From Streptomyces hyaluromycini (GTDB taxonomy: Bacteria > Actinomycetota > Actinomycetes > Streptomycetales > Streptomycetaceae), in the NCBI RefSeq assembly GCF_002217755.1, contig NZ_BCFL01000024.1:186001-250000 (forward strand): a DNA stretch of 64,000 bases, written 5' to 3'. This document shows, in pieces, positions 35,742-45,700 of this stretch. How positions within the stretch are numbered: position 1 is the stretch's first letter; each line of letters opens with the position of its first letter. Made by a program: the position numbers and the translations under genes. The notes below the pieces were generated by a model. It had not been told where the DNA came from and did no database searches. It worked only from the letters and a program-made list of their open reading frames with translations.

Positions 35742-37141
35742 TTGGCCGTCTCCTCGTTCTCGTTGCCGGCCTCTACGGTGGCTTCCTGCTCCGGGTCCTC
35801 GCCGCGTCCCGCCTCCTGGGTGTGCTCCGCGGACTCCGCGGACAGCGGCTCGTAGACGAGCACCGCGCGGTTGTCGGGACGCAGCCGGGCCTTGGCGACC
35901 TCCTGGACCTCCTCGGAGGTGACCGTCAGGACCCGCTGGACGGCGGTCAGGGCGAGCTGCGGGTCGCCGAACAGGACGGCGAAGCGGCACAGTTCGTCCG
36001 CGCGGCCCGCGACGGTGCCGAGCCGGTCCAGCCACTCGCGCTCCAACTGGGCCTGGGCGCGCTCCATTTCCTCGGGCGTCGGGCCCTCCTCGGCGAACCG
36101 GGCGAGCTCCTCGTCGATGGCGGCCTCGATGACCGGCACCTCGACGTCACCGGAGGTCTTCACATCGAGCCAGCCCAGGGAGGGCGCCCCGGCGAGCCGC
36201 AGCAGACCGAAGCCGGCGGCGACGGCCGTACGGTCGCGCCGTACCAGGCGGTTGTACAGGCGGGAGGACTCGCCGCCGCCGAGGACGGTGAGGGCCAGGT
36301 CGGCCGCGTCGGACACGCGCGTGCCGTCCTCCGGGAGCCGGTAGGCGGCCATCAGCGCCCGCGCGGGGACCTCCTCCACGACGACCTCGCGCAGCTGCTC
36401 GCCCATGACGTCGGGCAGCGAGCCGTCACGCGGGGTCGGCTTGCCGTCGTGCGCCGGGATGGAACCGAAGTACTTCTCGACCCAGGCGAGGGTCTGCTCC
36501 GGGTCGATGTCGCCGACGACCGACAGGACGGCGTTGTTGGGCGCGTAGTAGGTGCGGAAGAACGCGCGCGCGTCCTCCAGGGTGGCCGCGTCCAAATCCG
36601 CCATCGACCCGATCGGCGTGTGGTGGTAGGGGTGGCCCTCCGGGTAGGCGAGCGCGGTCAGCTTCTCGAAGGCCGTGCCGTAGGGGACGTTGTCGTAGCG
36701 CTGGCGGCGCTCGTTCTTGACGACGTCCCGCTGGTTCTCCATCGACTCGTCGTCCAGGGCGGCGAGCAGCGAGCCCATGCGGTCGGCCTCCAGCCAGAGG
36801 GCGAGCTCCAGCTGGTGGGCGGGCATGGTCTCGAAGTAGTTGGTGCGCTCGAAGCTGGTGGTGCCGTTGAGCGAGCCGCCTGCGCCCTGGACGAGCTCGA
36901 AGTGGCCGTTGCCCTTCACCTGGGCGGAGCCCTGGAACATCAGGTGCTCGAAAAGGTGAGCCAGGCCGGTACGGCCCTTGACTTCGTGCCGGGAACCGAC
37001 GTCGTACCAGAGGCAGACCGCCGCGACCGGGGTCAGGTGGTCCTCGGAGAGCACCACGCGCAGACCGTTGGCCAAGCGGTGCTCGGTCGCTGCCAGGCCT
37101 CCGGAGCCTGTCTCGGCCGTGGTCGTGTGACCCATGGGCAT
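35738..37141 (-). CDS. M16 family zinc metallopeptidase, catalytic subunit
   Basis: A 467-residue insulinase-family peptidase. The inverted zinc motif HLFEH is at residues 62-66, and the further Glu ligand is expected in the following helix (around QRDVVKNERRQR). The acidic tail (last 35 residues, rich in E) is unusual. No signal peptide is seen, so it is probably cytosolic. ATG at 37141 has GAAGGGAC upstream; another ATG lies two codons in. It is first in a coupled pair with the non-catalytic M16 protein, ending at a hairpin. Confidence 0.92.
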   Translation of the reverse strand: MPMGHTTTAETGSGGLAATEHRLANGLRVVLSEDHLTPVAAVCLWYDVGSRHEVKGRTGLAHLFEHLMFQGSAQVKGNGHFELVQGAGGSLNGTTSFERTNYFETMPAHQLELALWLEADRMGSLLAALDDESMENQRDVVKNERRQRYDNVPYGTAFEKLTALAYPEGHPYHHTPIGSMADLDAATLEDARAFFRTYYAPNNAVLSVVGDIDPEQTLAWVEKYFGSIPAHDGKPTPRDGSLPDVMGEQLREVVVEEVPARALMAAYRLPEDGTRVSDAADLALTVLGGGESSRLYNRLVRRDRTAVAAGFGLLRLAGAPSLGWLDVKTSGDVEVPVIEAAIDEELARFAEEGPTPEEMERAQAQLEREWLDRLGTVAGRADELCRFAVLFGDPQLALTAVQRVLTVTSEEVQEVAKARLRPDNRAVLVYEPLSAESAEHTQEAGRGEDPEQEATVEAGNENEETAK

Positions 37142-37419
37142 GTACGTCCCTTCGCTCGCGGAAGCGGTCTCGAACCGCGGTTTTTCTGCCGGTCCTGCCA
37201 CTGTATGCAAGCGCGCGGGGACCCGGCGAAGTTCCCGCACGACGTACGCCCAGAGCGGATCGTGCGGGCGGATCGCGTAGCCTGCGTCCCACCCGCCCCG
37301 TGACGGCTACCGGCACCGGGGCGGGCCGCGGCGACCGGGGCCTGGCCCGGGTTGTCAGTGCCGCGGTCCACAATGGTCAGCGTCAGATCCGTTCACGCAT
37401 GAGCAAGGAGCCGGCAGCG

Positions 37420-39876
37420 ATGGCCCGCCGCAGCACGAAGACCCCGCCGCCCGACGACTCGTTCGAGGAGAGAATCCTCGACATCGACGTCGTGGACGAG
37501 ATGCGCGGCTCCTACCTCGAGTACGCGTACTCGGTCATCTACTCGCGCGCCCTGCCGGACGCCCGCGACGGCCTCAAGCCGGTGCACCGCCGCATCGTCT
37601 ACCAGATGAACGAGATGGGCGTACGCCCCGACCGCGCCTATGTGAAGTGCGCGCGCGTGGTCGGCGAGGTCATGGGCAAGCTGCACCCGCACGGCGACGC
37701 GTCGATCTACGACGCGCTGGTCCGCATGGCCCAGCCGTTCTCGATGCGCGTCCCGCTGGTCGACGGCCACGGCAACTTCGGCTCGCTGGGCAACGACGAC
37801 CCGCCGGCCGCCATGCGGTACACCGAGTGCCGGATGGCCGAGGCGACGAGCCTGATGACCGAGTCGATCGACGAGGACACGGTCGACTTCTCGCCCAACT
37901 ACGACGGCCAGGAGCAGGAACCGGTGGCGCTGCCCGCCGCGTTCCCGAACCTGCTGGTGAACGGCTCGTCGGGCATCGCCGTCGGCATGGCGACGAACAT
38001 GCCGCCGCACAACCTCGGCGAGGTGATCTCGGCCGCCCGCCATCTGATCCGCTATCCGAACGCGGACCTGGACACGCTGATGAAGCACGTCCCGGGCCCC
38101 GACCTGCCCACCGGCGGCCGGATCGTCGGCCTGGAGGGCGTCCGGGACGCGTACGAGACGGGCCGCGGCACCTTCAAGATCCGGGCCACGGTGGCGGTGG
38201 AGACGGTGACGGCCCGCCGCAAGGGGCTGGTCATCACCGAACTGCCGTTCACGGTCGGCCCCGAGAAGGTCATCGCCAAGATCAAGGACCTGGTCAACGC
38301 CAAGAAGCTCCAGGGCATCGCCGACGTCAAGGACCTCACCGACCGCGAGCACGGGCTGCGTCTGGTCATCGAGATCAAGAACGGCTTCGTGCCCGAGGCG
38401 GTCCTGGAGCAGCTCTACAAGCTGACGCCGATGGAGGAGTCCTTCGGCATCAACAACGTGGCGCTGGTGGACGGCCAGCCGCTCACGCTGGGCCTGAAGG
38501 AGCTGCTGGAGGTCTACCTGGACCACCGCTTCGAGGTGGTCCGCCGGCGCAGCGAGTTCCGCCGCACCAAGCGCCGCGACCGTCTGCACCTGGTGGAGGG
38601 CCTGATCACGGCCCTCGTCGACATCGACGAGGTCATCCGGCTGATCCGCTCCAGCGAGAACAGCGCGGACGCCAAGCAGCGTCTGATGGAGCGCTTCTCG
38701 CTGTCGGAGATCCAGACCCAGTACATCCTGGACACCCCGCTCCGCCGCCTCACCAAGTACGACCGCATCGAGCTGGAGGCGGAGAAGGAGAAGCTCACCG
38801 CGGAGATCGCCGAGCTGACCCGGATCCTGGAGTCGGACGCGGAGCTGCGCAAGCTGGTCTCGGCCGAACTGGCCGCGGTCGCCAAGAAGTTCGGCACCGA
38901 GCGGCGTACGGTCCTGCTGGAGGCCTCCGGTGCCCAGGCCGCCGTGGTGCCGCTCCAGGTCGCCGACGACCCGTGCCGGGTGCTGCTGTCCTCCACGGGC
39001 CTGGTGGCGCGCACGATGAACGGCGAGCCGTTCCCGGCGGACACCGACGGCAGGCGCGCCAAGCACGACGTGATCGTCTCCGCGGTCCCCGCGACCGCGC
39101 GCGGCGAGGTCGGCGCGGTGACCTCGACGGGCCGCCTGCTGCGCATCAACGTCGTCGACCTCCCCCAGCTCCCCGACACGGCGACGGCTCCCACCCTCGC
39201 GGGCGGCGCGCCCCTCTCCGAGTTCCTCTCCCTGGAGGACGGCGAGTCGGTGGTCTGCCTGACCACGCTGGACGAGTCCTCGCCGGGTCTCGCCCTCGGT
39301 ACCGAGCAGGGCGTGGTCAAGCGCGTGGTGCCCGACTACCCGTCCAACAAGGACGAGTTGGAGGTCATCACCCTCAAGGAGGGCGACCGGATCGTCGGCG
39401 CGGTGGAGCTGCGCACCGGCGAGGAGGACCTGGTCTTCATCACGGACGACGCGCAGCTGCTGCGCTATCAGGCCTCCCAGGTGCGTCCGCAGGGGCGTCC
39501 GGCGGGCGGTATGGCGGGCATCAAGCTCACGGAGGGCGCGAAGGTCATCTCCTTCACCGTGGTCGACCCGGCGGCCGACGCGGTGGTCTTCACGGTGGCG
39601 GGCTCGCGCGGCACGCTCGACGACTCGGTCCAGACGACGGCCAAGCTGACCCCGTTCGACCAGTACCCGCGCAAGGGCCGCGCCACCGGCGGCGTGCGCT
39701 GCCAGCGGTTCCTGAAGGGCGAGGACTGCCTGTCCTTCGCCTGGGCGGGCCCGGTCCCGGCGAAGGCGGCCCAGAAGGACGGCTCCCCGGCCGAACTCCC
39801 GGAGCTCGACCCGCGCCGCGACGGCTCCGGCGTGTCACTGCCGAAGACGGTGTCGGTGACGGCGGGCCCGGTCTAG
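37420..39876 (+). CDS. parC: DNA topoisomerase IV subunit A
   Basis: An 818-residue type IIA topoisomerase A subunit, the length of Streptomyces ParC. The catalytic core (about 20-470) has GLKPVHRRIVYQMNEMG, GEVMGKLHPHGD and the DNA-linking Tyr134 in MRYTECRM. The C-terminal beta-pinwheel (about 500-800) shows repeated strands such as VVKRVVPDYPSN and GRATGGVRC. With ParE it decatenates daughter chromosomes. ATG at 37420 is preferred over an ATG 21 bases upstream since AAGGAG is 9 bases before it. parE is not in the window. Its TAG stop shares a CTAG with the converging CobW-type gene. Confidence 0.95.
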   Translation: MARRSTKTPPPDDSFEERILDIDVVDEMRGSYLEYAYSVIYSRALPDARDGLKPVHRRIVYQMNEMGVRPDRAYVKCARVVGEVMGKLHPHGDASIYDALVRMAQPFSMRVPLVDGHGNFGSLGNDDPPAAMRYTECRMAEATSLMTESIDEDTVDFSPNYDGQEQEPVALPAAFPNLLVNGSSGIAVGMATNMPPHNLGEVISAARHLIRYPNADLDTLMKHVPGPDLPTGGRIVGLEGVRDAYETGRGTFKIRATVAVETVTARRKGLVITELPFTVGPEKVIAKIKDLVNAKKLQGIADVKDLTDREHGLRLVIEIKNGFVPEAVLEQLYKLTPMEESFGINNVALVDGQPLTLGLKELLEVYLDHRFEVVRRRSEFRRTKRRDRLHLVEGLITALVDIDEVIRLIRSSENSADAKQRLMERFSLSEIQTQYILDTPLRRLTKYDRIELEAEKEKLTAEIAELTRILESDAELRKLVSAELAAVAKKFGTERRTVLLEASGAQAAVVPLQVADDPCRVLLSSTGLVARTMNGEPFPADTDGRRAKHDVIVSAVPATARGEVGAVTSTGRLLRINVVDLPQLPDTATAPTLAGGAPLSEFLSLEDGESVVCLTTLDESSPGLALGTEQGVVKRVVPDYPSNKDELEVITLKEGDRIVGAVELRTGEEDLVFITDDAQLLRYQASQVRPQGRPAGGMAGIKLTEGAKVISFTVVDPAADAVVFTVAGSRGTLDDSVQTTAKLTPFDQYPRKGRATGGVRCQRFLKGEDCLSFAWAGPVPAKAAQKDGSPAELPELDPRRDGSGVSLPKTVSVTAGPV

Positions 39877-40943
39877 TCCTCGTAGTCCCCCTCGGGGCCT
39901 TCCGCCAGGCCCTGTACGTACCGCAGGACGCCCCACAGGCCGTGCTCGTCGGCCTGTGGGGCGTCGTTCGTGCACGCCTCCAGCTCCTTGCGCAGCGCTG
40001 CCGTGTCGATGCCGGAGCCGATCAGCACGAGCTGCGTGAGCCGCTCCTCGCCCCGTCCCCAGGCTTCCGGGTAGAAGCGCAGGAACCGCCCCACGGCATG
40101 CACGACGTACCGGTTGCCCGTGTCGTAGGGCCCGAGGTCGACATGCCCCTTGATCCGGTAGAGCCCCTCGGGACGGCTGTCGAGGAAGGCCATCAGCCGA
40201 CGGGGGTCCAGGGGCAGCGCGGAGGCGAAGGACAGGCTGTCGTAGGCGGTGTGCAGATGTCCTTCGTGCGCGCCGCCCTCATGGTGGTCGTGCAGGTCGT
40301 CGAAGGACAGCTGTCCGATGCGCTCCTCGCCGGGCCGGCAGTCGAACAGGAACTCGGGGTCGATACGGCCGTAGGTCGCCGGGACGACGGCGGCCCCCCG
40401 GTCGCTGAGTGACCGCACGAGCCCGAGGACGCGCTCGCCGCCCTCCGCGGCCCGGTCGAGCTTGTTGACGACGACCAGGTCGGCCAGGGCGAGATGCCGG
40501 TCGATCTCGGGGTGCTTCGCGCGCGTGCCGTCGAACTCGGCGGCGTCGACGACCTCGACGAGGCCGCCGTAGACGATCCCGGGATGCTCGCTGGCGAGCA
40601 GCATCCGGACGAGTTCCTGGGGTTCGGCGAGACCGCTGGCCTCGATCACGACGACGTCGACACCGGTGCCGGGGTGGGCGAGCCGTTCCAGGTAGACGTC
40701 CAGTTCGCTGGCGTCGACGGCGCAGCACAGGCATCCGTTGCCGAGCGAGACGGTCGAGTCGCCGAGGGCTCCGGCCACGGCCATCGCGTCGATCTCGATG
40801 GCCCCGAAGTCGTTGACGATCGCCCCGATCCGGCTGCCTCCGCTGCGGTGCAGCAGGTGGTTGAGGAGCGTGGTCTTCCCGGACCCCAGGAATCCGGCGA
40901 GGACGACTACCGGGATCGGCCGGGGGGTGGGGTGGTGCTCCAA
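39873..40943 (-). CDS. CobW/COG0523 family GTP-binding metal chaperone
   Basis: A 356-residue G3E-family GTPase. Walker A GFLGSGKTT (residues 17-25), the metal-binding CXCC motif in GNGCLCC (about 69), Walker B-like VVIEASGLAEP, and NKLD for guanine recognition are visible, followed by a CobW_C domain (about 235-330). A His-rich linker, with HDHH and several more His up to GHLHTAYD, supports zinc or cobalt handling. TTG at 40943 is taken because AAAGAGG precedes it; no ATG or GTG fits. Its stop overlaps the parC stop by 3 bases. Confidence 0.9.
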   Translation of the reverse strand: MEHHPTPRPIPVVVLAGFLGSGKTTLLNHLLHRSGGSRIGAIVNDFGAIEIDAMAVAGALGDSTVSLGNGCLCCAVDASELDVYLERLAHPGTGVDVVVIEASGLAEPQELVRMLLASEHPGIVYGGLVEVVDAAEFDGTRAKHPEIDRHLALADLVVVNKLDRAAEGGERVLGLVRSLSDRGAAVVPATYGRIDPEFLFDCRPGEERIGQLSFDDLHDHHEGGAHEGHLHTAYDSLSFASALPLDPRRLMAFLDSRPEGLYRIKGHVDLGPYDTGNRYVVHAVGRFLRFYPEAWGRGEERLTQLVLIGSGIDTAALRKELEACTNDAPQADEHGLWGVLRYVQGLAEGPEGDYED

Positions 40944-41031
40944 CAGGGGCCTCTTTCGCGCGGGCGGGGTGGCGGGCCGGTCCAGGATAGGAAACCGCCG
41001 GACCGGACACCGCGCCCGACGGCGAAGGAGC

Positions 41032-41302
41032 TCACGGCACGGGCGAGCGTACGAAGCCCCCGGCCGCCGCCGGAGCCGGTGCGGAGACGGCCGGGCCCGC
41101 TGTCTGTTCTTCGGTCCGGTGAGGACCACGGGCGCCGGCGTCCGCCCCGGCAGGTGGGTGCCGGTCTCCGGACCCGCTACGGCCGACCAAGGTGGACTTG
41201 CCGTCGTCGACCGACCCGCAGGTGGCCAGCCGCAACAGGCCCCCCCGGGATCGGGCCGGTGGAGCACGTCTGATCTGCCGCTGCCGCGACGCCTGTCGAC
41301 AT
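41032..41302 (-). pseudogene. cysN: cysN remnant (sulfate adenylyltransferase subunit 1, N-terminal scrap)
   Basis: An ATG lies 2 bases after the stop of the cysD remnant, as in intact cysDN operons. The frame reads through about 20 codons to a run of seven G; from there a different frame carries LLRLATCGSVDDGKSTLVGR, the signature start of CysN with its P-loop GSVDDGKST. Homology then stops abruptly, leaving no trace of the remaining 380 or so residues. A frameshift in the G tract plus a large 3' deletion makes this a pseudogene. Confidence 0.8.
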
Positions 41303-41304
41303 GT

Positions 41305-41608
41305 CTAGAAGTACCCTTCTCGCTTGCGGTCCTCCATGGCCGCCTCGGACAGCCGGTCGTCGGCCCTGCTCGCACCGCGCTCGGTCACGCGGCTGGCGGC
41401 GATCTCGGCGATCACTTCGCCCACCGTCGAGGCGGACGAGTCGATCGCGCCGGTGCAGGACATGTCACCCACCGTGCGGTACCGGACCCTGCGCTCGCAC
41501 AGGGACTCGTCGTTGCGGGGACCGCCCCAGTCGCCGGGCGCCAGCCACATGCCGTTGCGCCGGAACACCTTGCGCCAGTGCGCGAAGTAGAGCTTCCGGT
41601 CGCGGCGT
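41305..41608 (-). pseudogene. cysD: cysD remnant (sulfate adenylyltransferase subunit 2, C-terminal third)
   Basis: About 100 codons ending VSEAAMEDRKREGYF-like (here LSEAAMEDRKREGYF) match the C-terminus of CysD: FRRNGMWLAPGDWGG, VRYRTVGDMSCTGAI and EIAASRVTERGASRADD. The first two thirds (PAPS-reductase-like ATP-binding domain) are missing; the homologous part begins about 20 bases after the response-regulator stop, so a deletion joined the two. No start codon or ribosome-binding site serves it. Confidence 0.85.
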
Positions 41609-41626
41609 CGACCCTGCCGTAGCAGA

Positions 41627-42340
41627 TCAACTGGCGCGCAGGCCCCCGGTCGACAGCACCCTCTCGTCGCCGAGGGACCGGCCGGCCGAGTGGATGAGTC
41701 CGGTCCGACAGGCCAGTGACACGAGCTCGGCCCGGTCGCGGACGCCGAGCTTGGTACGCACTCGGTAGAGATGGGTACGGACCGTGGCCTCACCGATGAT
41801 CAGTTCGCGGGCCACCTCCTCGGTGGACATGCCCAGCGCCACCATCCTGGTCACTTCCCGTTCCCGCGGGGTCAGCTCGGTCATCTCCGGGCACGCCGCA
41901 GTCTCCTGGGGCTCCGGCTGCGCACGGAACCAGGTGACCAGGCGCTCCGCGATGTTGGGCGCGAGCATGGTCTGTCCGGCGGCGGCCGCCTGGATCGCGG
42001 TGATCAGCTCCTGCGGGCTCGCGTCCTTGCCGAGCAGGCAGCTCGCGCCGGCGTGCAGCACGTCGCTCACCGTCTTGTCGGCGTCGGACGCCGTGAACAC
42101 GACCACGCTGGGCGGCTCGTCCTCCTTGTCGAGTCTGCGGATCATCTCGAGGCCGGAGATGGTCTGGAGGTTCAGATCCGTGACCACGACATCGGGCCGC
42201 ATGGTGCGCACCAGAACGATGGCTTCCATGCCGTTGTGGGTCGTGCCGATCACATCGATGTCCGGCACCGCGTCGAGGAGGGTCTTGAGACCGTCCGCGA
42301 TCACGGGCAGCTGATCACAGATGAGCACCCGAATGGCCAT
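41627..42340 (-). CDS. orphan NarL/LuxR-type response regulator with atypical acidic pocket
   Basis: A 237-residue regulator. The receiver (about 3-120) has phospho-acceptor Asp55 (VVVTDLNLQ), Thr in VVFTASD and Lys in LLGKDAS. The acidic pair is Cys8-Asp9 (LICDQ), so one metal-binding acid is missing and normal phosphorylation is doubtful. The LuxR helix-turn-helix (about 155-215) reads LTPREREVTRMVALGMSTEEV. ATG lies behind GAGGGGGAAC. No kinase gene is adjacent. It follows the secreted-peptide and SARP genes on the same strand and may be co-expressed with them. Confidence 0.88.
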   Translation of the reverse strand: MAIRVLICDQLPVIADGLKTLLDAVPDIDVIGTTHNGMEAIVLVRTMRPDVVVTDLNLQTISGLEMIRRLDKEDEPPSVVVFTASDADKTVSDVLHAGASCLLGKDASPQELITAIQAAAAGQTMLAPNIAERLVTWFRAQPEPQETAACPEMTELTPREREVTRMVALGMSTEEVARELIIGEATVRTHLYRVRTKLGVRDRAELVSLACRTGLIHSAGRSLGDERVLSTGGLRAS

Positions 42341-42438
42341 TATGTTCGTTCCCCCTCGATGCGGATTGGGTAGAAGCCTCGCTGTCACAGACGGTTCGCG
42401 GCGCCGCGCTACCGCGAGGCTCGCCCCGGAGCAGTGAC

Positions 42439-42609
42439 TCAGCCGTTGCCGTTGTTGTCCGTGGTCCCGAAGAGGACCGTCTCCGTCGAAGAGGCGACGG
42501 TGCGCTGCTGGACCGTCCCCGGCGCGTGGGCGTCGGAGGAGGTCGTGAATCCCCCCAGAAGCGCCCCGAGAGCGATGCCGGAGGCGGCGGCCATGGGGGC
42601 GAAGCGCAT
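42439..42609 (-). CDS. small secreted peptide (56 aa) between SARP and response regulator genes
   Basis: A 56-codon gene with an excellent AAAGGAG site 6 bases before its ATG. MRFAPMAAASGIALGALLGG forms a short export signal, followed by small residues (TTSSDA) where cleavage is likely, leaving about 29 residues ending TETVLFGTTDNNGNG. The mature part has no cysteine and is polar. It lies 124 bases after the SARP-TPR stop and 98 before the response regulator, all on one strand. I do not recognise the family. A signal-peptide role for the TPR regulator is an inference. Confidence 0.7.
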   Translation of the reverse strand: MRFAPMAAASGIALGALLGGFTTSSDAHAPGTVQQRTVASSTETVLFGTTDNNGNG

Positions 42610-42733
42610 GAGGAACTCCTTTGGAGAGGACGACCGTTTCGACTCCACTGATGTTCGCGATCTGCCTTCCCGGCCGGTTCCCCTCCGGACACCCGCCGGA
42701 TCCCTCAGTCGTGGGCCGCCCGACCTGCGGGAC

Positions 42734-45700
42734 TCAGCGTGCGTTCTCCGGCACCTTCATGAGGGAGAAGAGGTTGTCCGCCGCCGAGCGGTGCTGCCGG
42801 GCCAGCTGCGCGTCTCCCTGGGCCTCGGCGGTACGGCCGAGGCCCCACAGCGCGCAGGCCTCGTCGTAGCGCAACTCCATACGGCAGGCGATCTCGTGGG
42901 CCAGGAGCTGCTGAGCCTGCGCCGTTTCCAGGTCTCCCTGCGCGTACCGCACCCGCCCCACCGAGAGGTGCACGGTGGCACGGTGGATGTCGTCGGTGCT
43001 GCTGGTGGCCTTGGCGAGGGCATGGTCGGCGCTGTCCGCCGCCTCCTCCAGCTCTCCCATGCGCGCCAGCACGTCGGCCCTGCGGGCGAGGACGAGCGGC
43101 AGCACCGAGGGCATGCTCATGCGCTGGCACCGTTCCAGCGCCGCGTCGGCCCAGCCGAGCGCCTCCTCGAAGCGGCCGAGGCGCTCGATCGCCTGGGAGA
43201 GATTGCTCAGCGCGTCCACGGAGAGCTGTATCTCCTTGATCGAGTCGAAGATGGTCACCGCCCTCTCCGCCGATTCCGCCGCCTCGTCGAACAGCCCGAG
43301 CCGCACCTGGACCAGGCTGAGGGTGCTCAGCGACGAGCCGTCGAGCCGGGTGAAGCCGAGCTCCTGCGCACGCGCGTTGGCCTCCTGGCACAGCCGCAGC
43401 GCGCGTTCCAGCTGCCCCATGCTGTTGCAGGCCTGTCCCAGCCTGGCCCGGCACTCCGCCTCGCTGTGCAGGTCGTCCATCTGCCGGGACAGGTCCACGG
43501 CCTCCTCCAGCCGGGCGACGGCCTCGCTCAGCTGCCCCAGGCGCCACTTGCCCATGGCCAGATTCATCAGGTTCAGCCGGGTCAGCGACCGGTCCCCGAG
43601 CTGTCGGGACGCGCTGACCCCCTTCTCCAGCGCCGCGTTCGCGCTGGCGTCGTAGGCGCGGATGCTGGAATGGAAGCCCAACTCACGCGGCAGCCGCGCG
43701 GCGTGCCACAGCAGTCCCTCGTGGTATGCGGCGTCCACCGCTGCCAGCAGACTCTCGCGGTGCTGGTCGAGCCATTGGAGCGCCTTGTCCTTGTGGTCGA
43801 ACTCCTCGCGCTCCCGGCCTATTTCGTCGCCGTGCCCGAAGTGGCGCCGTCCGGGAAACAGGGTGTCGCACGCGCGTTCCGCCGCGATCAGGTAGTGATC
43901 CAGCAGCCGCCGCACCGCCTGCCCGTCCTCCGGCGCCTTCTGGCTCTGCGCGACTCGTTGCACGAAGCTGCGCACCAGGTCGTGCAGCGCGTACACCCCC
44001 GGCTCCCTGGCCTCCAGCAGCCGTACGTCCACCAGTTCTTCCAGGACGTCCTCGGCCGCCAGGACATCGGTGTCCAGCAGTGCGGCGGCTTCTTCGGCAT
44101 CCAGATAGCGTCCGGGGTGGTGTCCCAGAAGCCGGAAGGCCGTTCGCTGTTCCCGGGGCATGGACCGGTACGACAGCAGCAGCGCGCCGGCCACTCCCCT
44201 TCCCTCGCTGGTGAGTTCGTCCAGGCGCCGGTCGTGGTCCCGCAGCCGTTCGACGAGTCGCTGGACAGTCCATTGCGGACGGTTCGCGAGCCGGGCGGCG
44301 GCGATCCGGACCGCCAGCGGCAGTCCTCCGCACAGCCGCAGCAGCTCACGGGCCGCGGCCGGCTCTCGTTCGACGCGTTCGGCACCGAGGGTGTTCCGCA
44401 GGATCTGGTGGCTCTCCGGTTCCGGAAGGGCGCCCAGGGAGAGCCACTCGGCCCCGTCGAGTCCGGTCAGCCGCGGGCGGCTGGTGATCAGGACCAGGCT
44501 GTCGGACGACGCGGGGATCAGTTCCCGCACCTGCTCCGAGGCGGCCGCATTGTCCAGGACCAGGAGCATGCGACGGCCGCGCATGTAGGACTGCCACCGC
44601 GCGGCGCGGCCCGCGGGCACCGTGGGCAGTTCCTCGCTGGGGATGCCGGCGGCGGAGAGCAGGTCTCCCTGCGCCTGGAACGCGCTGAGCGGCGTCTGGC
44701 CCGGTGTGAAGCCGTGCAGGTCTATGAAGAGACTGCCGTCCGGATACTGCTCGGCCAGTTCATGGGCGGCGCGGATGGCCAGTGCCGTCTTGCCGCCGCC
44801 GCCCATGCCGTCGAGGGCCAGGACCGTCGGTGCCCCCTCCAGGGCCCGCCCGGCCGCATCGCAGACCCACTCCAGCTCGGAGCTGCGGCCCGAGAAGTCG
44901 GGCACGTCGAACGGCAGCGCGTGCGGAGCGTCCGACACCTGGTGCTGGACACGGGACACGGCGCGTTCCGGGCGGGTGAGCGACGGGTCCTGGCGCAGGA
45001 TGCGTTCGTGCAGTCCGGTCAGCTCCGTGCCGGGGTCGATGCCCAGCTCGTCTGCGAGTTGCCCTCGGGCACGGGCGAACTCATCGAGTGCGGCGGCCTG
45101 TTGGCCGGAGTGGTAGAGGGCGAGCATCAGCCGGCTGCGCAGTGTCTCGCGCAGCGGATGCTCGTCGACGAGGACACGCAGTTCGCCCGTGACCTCGGCG
45201 GCCTCGCCCGCCTCGATGCACAGGTCGTAGAGCTGCTCGGCAGCGGTCAGCCGCTGCTCCTCCAGAGCCGTGGAGGCGGCGTCGACCACACGGCCGCCGG
45301 AACCGGACAGCACCGGCCCCCGCCACAACGCCAGCGCCTCACGCAACTGTCCGGCGGCCTGCTCGGCCTCCCCCGCCTCCAGTGATGCTCTGGCCACTCT
45401 CAAGAGCTTCTGGTAGCGCAGCAGATCGAGTTGCCCGGCGTCAACGACCGCGCGGTATCCGGGCCCGTCGGTGACGATGATGTCGGGGCCGTGCGGAATG
45501 CGGCTGCGCAGTTTGGCGACCGTCTTGCGCACCTGGTGCTCGGCGCTGTCCGGCGGTTCGTCGTTCCATGCGGCCGCCACCAGACGGGAGACGGGCACGA
45601 CACGCCCGGCTTCCAGGAGCAGCATCACGAGAACACGCCGCTGCAGAGCCCCGTTGACCGAGAGGAGTTCGCTGCCGCTACGGACTTCCAAAGATCCCAG

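Noticed and set aside
37150..37180. tRNA T-loop-like GGTTCGAGACC on the minus strand
   Set aside because: No acceptor, D or anticodon arms of correct spacing surround it; it is a small hairpin in the promoter of the M16 gene.
41305..41793. 162-residue intact protein running through the cysD remnant
   Set aside because: Its first 65 residues are the antisense-frame shadow of the response regulator gene; only the last hundred codons are CysD-like and they have no start.
42439..42609. Graspetide-type RiPP precursor made with the nearby ATP-grasp protein
   Set aside because: The peptide has an export signal and no acid/Thr-rich core repeats, and the ATP-grasp-like protein seems to lack its ATP site, so a RiPP pathway is not supported.
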